Translations under genes and position numbers: made by a program
The notes under the pieces: generated by a model
Told to the model about the DNA's origin: nothing
Databases searched by the model: none
What the model saw: only the letters and a program-made list of their open reading frames with translations
DNA from: Planctomycetota bacterium
GTDB taxonomy: Bacteria; Planctomycetota; Phycisphaerae; Phycisphaerales; SM1A02
DNA length: 11,073 bases
Reading direction: 5' to 3'
Assembly (NCBI GenBank): GCA_003671065.1
Contig: QWPU01000077.1
Location: 1 to 11,073, forward strand
Shown: positions 6,163 to 11,073 of the stretch, piece after piece
Layout of the letters: every line of letters starts with the position of its first letter
Position numbering within the stretch: position 1 is the first letter of the stretch

Positions 6163-8565
6163 GTGACGAGCGAATCTGCAAAGCAACCTTGGACTGTCTC
6201 CCGCGCGTGTCGAGTCGCGCTCATCACAGTGACTTCGCTCTTGATCCACGCTGCGTTTGCGCGCGTCATCTATCGAACCTTCACGGCCGCTACCAGTGCA
6301 CGCGACGAGATCGAACTCACCGTCATGCATTGGTCGGGCGAAGGCGGTCAGGAGGAAGATCGCATTGTTGAAGATTCGCTGCATGCCTTCGAAGCGGCCA
6401 ATCCTGGCGTGCGTGTGAAGCGGCTCAATCCTGGCGACGCGGGAAGTTTTTACACCAAACTGCAAACCATGATGGCCGCGGGCGAAGCGCCTGATGTCTT
6501 CTATGTCGGCTATGAGCGCGTTGCGAACTTCGCGAGCCTTGAACTGTTGCTGCCAATCGACACCTTCGTCGCGCGTGAAACTGAGGCGCGCAACCGCGGC
6601 GACGCAAACGCCCTTGATTTGACGGCGTTTTACGCACAAACCGTCGATGCCTTTCGCTTCAACGGCACGCGCGTTGGTGAAGGCGTGCTCTATGGCATTC
6701 CGAAAGACTTCACCACCGTCGGCTTCTACTACAACAAAGACCTCTTCACGCAAGCGGGCATTGCGTTTCCAACGAACGCATGGACATGGGATGACTACAT
6801 ATCGAGCGCGCGCGCGCTTGCGAAACTTCCTGGCGTCACGGGGAGTGAGTTTGTCACATGGCCCGTGATGGTGCGCACATATCTGCGTAGCGAAGCGAGT
6901 GAGGCGATTGATGATGATCTCTCTGTCGTGCGCGTTGCGCAACCGACTTCAGTTGCCGCGCTCGAGCGTTTGCGCGCGTGGCGCCATGACGAGGAGAACA
7001 CACTCACCAGCGGCAAGAGCAAGATCGCCACAGGTGCAAGCGTGTTTCTCGGCGGCAAAGTCGGCATGGCGGGACCGTTCGGTCGTTGGGTGGTGCCGAG
7101 TTACCGCAACATTCCGACGACAGCGAATGGTGGATTCGATTGGGATTTCGCGCCGCTTCCGCGTGGCGCGAGTGAAGCCAATTGTGTCTTGACCGTGAGT
7201 TGGTCAATCGCAAAACACACGAAATACCCCGAAGAATCGTGGAAATTGGTGAAGTGGCTCACCGATGCAAAGAGTCAAGCGGCAAGCGCGCGCCTTGGAC
7301 TTGCGATTCCAACATTGAAGACTGTCGCTGAGAGTGCTGCGTTTCTTGACGCGACGCTGCCGCCGGCGAACAACCAAGGTTACCTCGACGCGATTCCTGA
7401 AGCGGTCGTCATTGGTTGGCCGAGCGATCCGACCTTCGAACAAATTCTCGGTTCAACGATGGACCAAGGCCTCAAGACTGGCGACCTCACCATCCAACAA
7501 GCGATCACTGAGTTCGAACGCAAGTGGGACGCGCATGTGTCGTTCGTTCCTGGAGGCGTTGCACCGATGCCAGTGCGTTGGGACATCTTCAGCATTATTG
7601 GTTTCGTGTTGCTCGGCGCACTGCTCATCGCGTGTGCGTTACTTGTTGTTCGCGCGCCGTCAGGTCGAGCGGCGCGCAGCGAAGAACGCGCGGGCTTCGC
7701 GCTTGCCTCACCGTGGGTCATCGGATTCCTTGTCTTCATGGCGTTTCCGATTCTTCTTTCGTTGGTGCTCTCGATGACCAACTGGAAAGGCAGCGGTCCG
7801 CTCTCCGGTGCCGATTGGGTTGGCAGCGACAACTACACGCAATTGCTTCTGCGTGATGGACGCTTCCACACTGCATGCAAAGTGACTGCGTACTACGCGC
7901 TGCTCGCGGTTCCAATCGGTCAAGTGCTCGCGCTGCTTGCGGCGGTGGTGATGACGCAAAAGATCCGAGGAATCGCGCTGTTTCGTGCGGCGTGGTATTT
8001 GCCGAGCGTGCTCGCAGGTGTCGGCGTGTCGATCTTGTGGCGGTGGATCTTCGACAGCGAAGGCGGGCTCATCAATCGCACGCTCGAACTCGTTGGCATC
8101 GCAGGCCCCGAGTGGTTTGGCAAAGACGCCGCGCTCTTTGGGCCGCCTGCGTTTGCCATCATGAGCTTCTGGTTGGTGGGCGGTTCGATGATGGTGTATC
8201 TCGCGGGCTTGCAACAGATTCCGCGCGAACTCTATGAAGCCGCAGAGATCGATGGCGCGTCGAGCGTTCGACGATTCTTCCGCATCACACTACCGATGTT
8301 GTCTCCTGTGATTCTGTTCAACGCGATCATGGCGGTGATCGGTTCATTCCAAGTGTTCACGCAAGCCTTCGTTATGACAGGCGGCGAACCAGGCGACCTC
8401 ACTCGCTTCTATGTGCTCTACCTCTTCAACAAAGCGTTCGAGCTTTACGACATGGGTTATGCGAGCGCGATGGCGTGGATCCTTCTCGTCATCGTGTTGA
8501 TCTTCACTGCGATCATCTTGCGCACGAGCGCGCGAGTCGTCTATTACGAAAGCCTGCGGAAATAG
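6163..8565 (+). CDS. Fused ABC sugar-binding protein and MalF-like permease (CUT1 family)
   Basis: One polypeptide appears to do the jobs of both MalE and MalF in maltodextrin import. From the GTG at 6163 it has 800 residues. A hydrophobic segment (about 18-37) is a signal anchor or signal peptide. A family-1 solute-binding domain follows at about 48-460 (MMAAGEAPDVFYVG, GFYYNKDLF at 187-195, PEESWKLVKWL). A second membrane segment lies at about 474-496, then a basic cytoplasmic loop (GRAARSEERAG). A typical six-helix CUT1 permease starts near 512, with the EAA loop YEAAEIDGAS...ITLP at 691-711. In-frame ATGs at 6139 and 6121 would overlap the amylase gene. The GTG is preferred because the -10-like TATACT lies just upstream of it. 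The frame also stays open back to 5725, antisense to the amylase gene, but that stretch is not protein-like. Only 1 bp separates it from malG. Confidence 0.9.
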   Translation: MTSESAKQPWTVSRACRVALITVTSLLIHAAFARVIYRTFTAATSARDEIELTVMHWSGEGGQEEDRIVEDSLHAFEAANPGVRVKRLNPGDAGSFYTKLQTMMAAGEAPDVFYVGYERVANFASLELLLPIDTFVARETEARNRGDANALDLTAFYAQTVDAFRFNGTRVGEGVLYGIPKDFTTVGFYYNKDLFTQAGIAFPTNAWTWDDYISSARALAKLPGVTGSEFVTWPVMVRTYLRSEASEAIDDDLSVVRVAQPTSVAALERLRAWRHDEENTLTSGKSKIATGASVFLGGKVGMAGPFGRWVVPSYRNIPTTANGGFDWDFAPLPRGASEANCVLTVSWSIAKHTKYPEESWKLVKWLTDAKSQAASARLGLAIPTLKTVAESAAFLDATLPPANNQGYLDAIPEAVVIGWPSDPTFEQILGSTMDQGLKTGDLTIQQAITEFERKWDAHVSFVPGGVAPMPVRWDIFSIIGFVLLGALLIACALLVVRAPSGRAARSEERAGFALASPWVIGFLVFMAFPILLSLVLSMTNWKGSGPLSGADWVGSDNYTQLLLRDGRFHTACKVTAYYALLAVPIGQVLALLAAVVMTQKIRGIALFRAAWYLPSVLAGVGVSILWRWIFDSEGGLINRTLELVGIAGPEWFGKDAALFGPPAFAIMSFWLVGGSMMVYLAGLQQIPRELYEAAEIDGASSVRRFFRITLPMLSPVILFNAIMAVIGSFQVFTQAFVMTGGEPGDLTRFYVLYLFNKAFELYDMGYASAMAWILLVIVLIFTAIILRTSARVVYYESLRK

Positions 8566-8566
8566 C

Positions 8567-9433
8567 ATGAAGCGCAATCCGCTCACCGACGCCTTGCTCT
8601 GGTTCGTGCTCATTCTGGGCACGGCTGCGTTTGTGTTTCCGTTGTGGTGGATGACAGTGGTGAGTTTGGAAACGCCGCAACGCGCGGAAGCCGCGATCAC
8701 GGGAAGCGGCGGAATTGCCTTGTTTCCTGCTGATCCGCAGTTTTCGAACTATGTGAATGCTGTGCGTGAAACAGGAAGCACGCCGTGGATGGGCTTCACC
8801 GACGCGCTCGCAAATTCCATCGTCATCACCGTACTCGTGGTCATCGGCACCGTGCTCTCGTCAAGCATCGTTGGGTACGCGCTCGCACGATTACGCTTTC
8901 GCGGCAGCCGCGCGCTCTTCCTCATCATGCTCGGCACCATGATGTTGCCTGGGCAAGTGACGATGATTCCCCTCTTCTTGCTCTTTCGCGAGTTCGGTTG
9001 GATCGACACCATCTTGCCGCTCGTCGTGCCCGCGTTCTTCGGCAATGCGTTCTTCATCTTTATGTATCGCCAGTTCATTGCGCAGATTCCTGAGTCACTT
9101 GTCGAAGCCGCGCGCATCGATGGTCTTGGGCATCTCGCAATTTGGTGGCGCATCGCGCTGCCGCTCTGCAAGCCTGTCACCGCGATTTGCGCGGTGTTCA
9201 CCTTCATCGGCACTTGGAATGATTTCCTCGCGCCACTGGTGTATCTCCACTCTGATGAACAGGCGACGCTTGCAGTCGCGCTCAACGGATTCAAGAACCA
9301 ATACGGTGGACTGGAAGATGTGCATCTGTTGATGGCGCTGTCCGTGCTCACCATGATTCCCTGCATTGTGCTCTTCATTGCCGCACAGAAAACATTCGTC
9401 GAAGGTCTTGCGCGCGGCGCAGTGAAAGGCTGA
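8567..9433 (+). CDS. malG: MalG-like ABC sugar transporter permease (CUT1 family)
   Basis: Second inner-membrane subunit of the carbohydrate importer, expected to pair with the permease half of the upstream fusion protein. Its 288 residues are the usual length for MalG-type proteins. About six membrane helices are visible, near 9-31, 80-105, 115-140, 145-168, 202-224 and 253-275. The cytoplasmic coupling loop (EAA motif) that docks on the ATPase is present as EAARIDGLG followed by WRIALPL (180-200). TMMLPGQVTMIPLF and GTWNDFLAPL are other segments typical of the subfamily. The ATG comes 1 bp after the upstream TAG, so translation is probably coupled; 9 bp separate it from the ATPase gene. The name malG rests on context; sequence alone shows only a CUT1 permease, and the sugar could differ. 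Confidence 0.92.
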   Translation: MKRNPLTDALLWFVLILGTAAFVFPLWWMTVVSLETPQRAEAAITGSGGIALFPADPQFSNYVNAVRETGSTPWMGFTDALANSIVITVLVVIGTVLSSSIVGYALARLRFRGSRALFLIMLGTMMLPGQVTMIPLFLLFREFGWIDTILPLVVPAFFGNAFFIFMYRQFIAQIPESLVEAARIDGLGHLAIWWRIALPLCKPVTAICAVFTFIGTWNDFLAPLVYLHSDEQATLAVALNGFKNQYGGLEDVHLLMALSVLTMIPCIVLFIAAQKTFVEGLARGAVKG

Positions 9434-9442
9434 AAGTCAACC

Positions 9443-10576
9443 ATGTCTGATGTCACACTCACCAATGTCGGCAAGGTCTATGAAGGCGGCGTGCGCGCGG
9501 TTGAAGCCGTCAATCTCTCGATTGCTGACGGCGAGTTCTGCGTCCTCGTTGGTCCCTCTGGTTGCGGCAAGAGCACGACGCTTCGCATGATTGCGGGCTT
9601 GGAAGAAATCAGCGAAGGAACGCTTGAAATCAGCGGCGTGCGCGTGAACGATCTTCCTGCGAAGGATCGCGACATCGCGTTTGTGTTTCAGAACTACGCG
9701 CTCTATCCGCACTTGACTGTCGCGCAGAATGTTGCGTTTGGTCTTGAGCAACGACGCACGCATGGCAACGCGCTCACAGCACTGCTCACAGGCGCGAATG
9801 CTGCGCGTGCGAAAGAGAGCGCTGCGATTGCGGCGCGGGTCACTGAGGTTTCGAAGACGCTTGGCCTCAATGAGTTGCTCACGCGCTATCCGCGCGAACT
9901 CAGCGGAGGGCAGCGTCAACGCGTTGCGGTTGGCCGCGCCATTGCGCGTGAGCCGAAAGTCTTTCTCTTCGATGAGCCGCTGTCGAACCTCGACGCGCGC
10001 CTTCGCATTGAAACGCGCACTGAATTGCGCTTGTTGCATCGACGCTTGCGCGCGACGATTATCTATGTGACGCACGATCAAGAAGAAGCGATGACGCTTG
10101 CTGATCGGCTTGTCGTGATGCATCGCGGCGTGATTCAACAGCATGCGTCGGCGCAGGAATGCTATGAACGCCCTGCAAATCGCTTCGTCGCGGGCTTCAT
10201 TGGTACGCCACCGATGAACATCGTTGACGGTCGCGTTGAGAACGGAGTCTTTGAGTGCAATGGCGCGCGCATCTCACTCGATGCAAGATGGACGACCACG
10301 ACAAAGGCGTGCGCGATTGGCATTCGTCCTGATCGTCTGCGGCTCGGTGCTGCACATCTTGAAGGCGCATTGCTCGCAACGATCGTTGCGGTCGAACATC
10401 TTGGCGATCGCACTGACATCACGCTTGATTCCGCATGGGGTCGCCTCACAGCCCGCGTCGACGCCGACAGCGCGCGCGAAATGCGTGAAGGAACTGCTGT
10501 TGGCGTCACACTTGATGTGCAACATGCACATCTCTTTGAACTCGGTGAATGTGGTGCGCGCCTTAACGGAGCCTGA
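9443..10576 (+). CDS. malK: MalK-like ABC transporter ATP-binding protein (CUT1 family)
   Basis: Cytoplasmic ATPase that powers the importer, presumably as a homodimer under the two permease subunits. Its 377 residues match MalK/UgpC/MsmX length. All motifs are intact: Walker A GPSGCGKST (37-45), Q-loop Q83, signature LSGGQ (153-157), Walker B VFLFDEP with catalytic E178, and the H-loop histidine in VTHDQEEA (H211). A C-terminal TOBE-type domain follows, containing IGIRPDRLRL (292-301). Between the Q-loop and the signature it has about 17 more residues than common MalK proteins, around 103-122. The name malK comes from the neighbouring genes; UgpC/MsmX-type ATPases look the same by motif and can serve several sugars. 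It starts 9 bp after malG with at best a weak GAAAG-type SD. Its last 14 bp overlap the 3' end of the convergent PAP2 gene. Confidence 0.94.
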   Translation: MSDVTLTNVGKVYEGGVRAVEAVNLSIADGEFCVLVGPSGCGKSTTLRMIAGLEEISEGTLEISGVRVNDLPAKDRDIAFVFQNYALYPHLTVAQNVAFGLEQRRTHGNALTALLTGANAARAKESAAIAARVTEVSKTLGLNELLTRYPRELSGGQRQRVAVGRAIAREPKVFLFDEPLSNLDARLRIETRTELRLLHRRLRATIIYVTHDQEEAMTLADRLVVMHRGVIQQHASAQECYERPANRFVAGFIGTPPMNIVDGRVENGVFECNGARISLDARWTTTTKACAIGIRPDRLRLGAAHLEGALLATIVAVEHLGDRTDITLDSAWGRLTARVDADSAREMREGTAVGVTLDVQHAHLFELGECGARLNGA

Positions 10577-11073
10577 TGACAACAGGTGCGCTGCTTGGAT
10601 AACGCCGTTGCCAAATCGTGAGCGTGAAGATCGCGCAGACCATGCCAAGCGTAAGCCCTGCGAGCACATCACTCGCGTAATGCGCGTGAATGGCAACGCG
10701 CGTGAATGCGAAAGCACATCCAAGTGGCAGCGCAATCCACCGCATCCGAGGACACGCCAGCGCAACGATCATCGCTACCGCGGCGAATGTGGTCGCATGC
10801 CCGCTTGGCATGCTGTTGAAGTCGTAGCCGATCGTGAAGGGCGCGAAATCGAGTCGGTCAGCTTCGAGCAGAAGTTTGGGGCGCGTCTTTCCAATGAGAT
10901 ATTTGAGCCCGCTCGTAAGCAGTCCACTCACTCCGACCGCGACAAACATTGCGAACGCCCAGCGCGCGACATTATGCCGCTTCAGAAAGGCTGCCGCAAA
11001 GAAGAGAAAGATCGCCGCCGCAATCCAGTAGCTGGCCTCGCCACTCTCAGTGGCCCAACTCAGAATGCGCAGA
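10563..11073 (-). CDS. PAP2-superfamily membrane phosphatase, C-terminal part (5' end outside window)
   Basis: Reading in from the right edge, 169 residues are visible and the frame is open to the last base, so the start lies beyond 11073; the first ATG in the window (10949) is internal. The three motifs of the PAP2/vanadium-haloperoxidase superfamily are present in order: K-x6-RP in KYLIGKTRP (about 10904-10878), PSGH (10808-10797), and R-x5-H-x3-D in TRVAIHAHYASD (about 10703-10668). The third motif has Thr where most members have Ser before the Arg. Several hydrophobic helices flank the motifs, so this is an integral membrane enzyme. Family members dephosphorylate lipid phosphates such as phosphatidate or undecaprenyl diphosphate; the substrate here cannot be told. 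It converges on, and overlaps by 14 bp, the ATPase gene, and is probably not part of the sugar regulon. Confidence 0.88.
   Translation of the reverse strand, partial: LRILSWATESGEASYWIAAAIFLFFAAAFLKRHNVARWAFAMFVAVGVSGLLTSGLKYLIGKTRPKLLLEADRLDFAPFTIGYDFNSMPSGHATTFAAVAMIVALACPRMRWIALPLGCAFAFTRVAIHAHYASDVLAGLTLGMVCAIFTLTIWQRRYPSSAPVVIRLR

Noticed and set aside
6153..6170. Imperfect dyad (CTCG...CGAG) beside the divergent promoter as an operator
   Set aside because: Only 4 bp pair exactly and the inner positions do not, which is expected by chance in this CG-rich sequence.
6805..6820. GCGCGC/CGCG runs here and throughout as a repeat element
   Set aside because: They follow from frequent GCG (Ala) and CGC (Arg) codons and are not arranged in an array.
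6148..6942. 264-codon minus-strand frame under the importer gene
   Set aside because: It lies antisense to the conserved solute-binding domain and its Arg/His-rich translation has no domain resemblance.

Overview
The window holds one compact, divergently transcribed maltodextrin/starch-utilisation locus (347-10576), with the ends of two unrelated genes at its edges. Every inference comes from reading the translations; no database was searched. The DNA is moderately GC-rich (by eye in the upper fifties, not counted) with dense CGCG/GCGC runs. No start codon has a strong Shine-Dalgarno sequence. The phosphorylase belongs to the DUF3417-containing bacterial class, and the sugar transporter has a binding protein fused to a permease. 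Together these suggest a Gram-negative-type bacterium of the Planctomycetota (Phycisphaerae-like) or a related phylum. This is low-confidence inference, because there is no rRNA or other marker gene here.

Layout: 2-310 (+) is the C-terminal end of a SYLF/Ysc84-type lipid-binding protein. A short gap (311-346) follows, with a 12-bp tandem duplication. The minus-strand operon then reads right to left from 6140: an exported GH13 alpha-amylase-family enzyme with an N-terminal CBM48-like domain (4056-6140), the 4-alpha-glucanotransferase MalQ (2601-4025) and the alpha-glucan phosphorylase GlgP (347-2563). The plus-strand operon reads from about 6163: a fused solute-binding protein/MalF-like permease (6163-8565), a MalG-like permease (8567-9433) and a MalK-like ATPase (9443-10576). 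At the right edge, 10563-11073 (-) is the C-terminal part of a PAP2-superfamily phosphatase; its last 14 bp overlap the 3' end of the ATPase gene.

How the genes work together (inference from families and context): the exported GH13 enzyme would cut starch, glycogen or cyclodextrins outside the cytoplasm. The ABC importer would capture and take up the maltodextrins. In the cytoplasm MalQ would disproportionate short maltodextrins into longer chains plus glucose, and GlgP would phosphorolyse the chains to glucose-1-phosphate. No transcriptional regulator, glucokinase or phosphoglucomutase lies in the window.

The most interesting points are: (1) the binding protein and first permease are one polypeptide of about 800 residues, with a membrane layout that keeps each part on the expected side; (2) both operons start from an intergenic space of about 22 bp whose TTTATACT core reads as a -10-like element on both strands, placed so that both transcripts could be nearly leaderless; (3) the cluster is closed at both ends by convergent genes, so it looks like a self-contained module. 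There is no rRNA, tRNA, CRISPR array, insertion sequence or non-coding stretch longer than about 40 bp.
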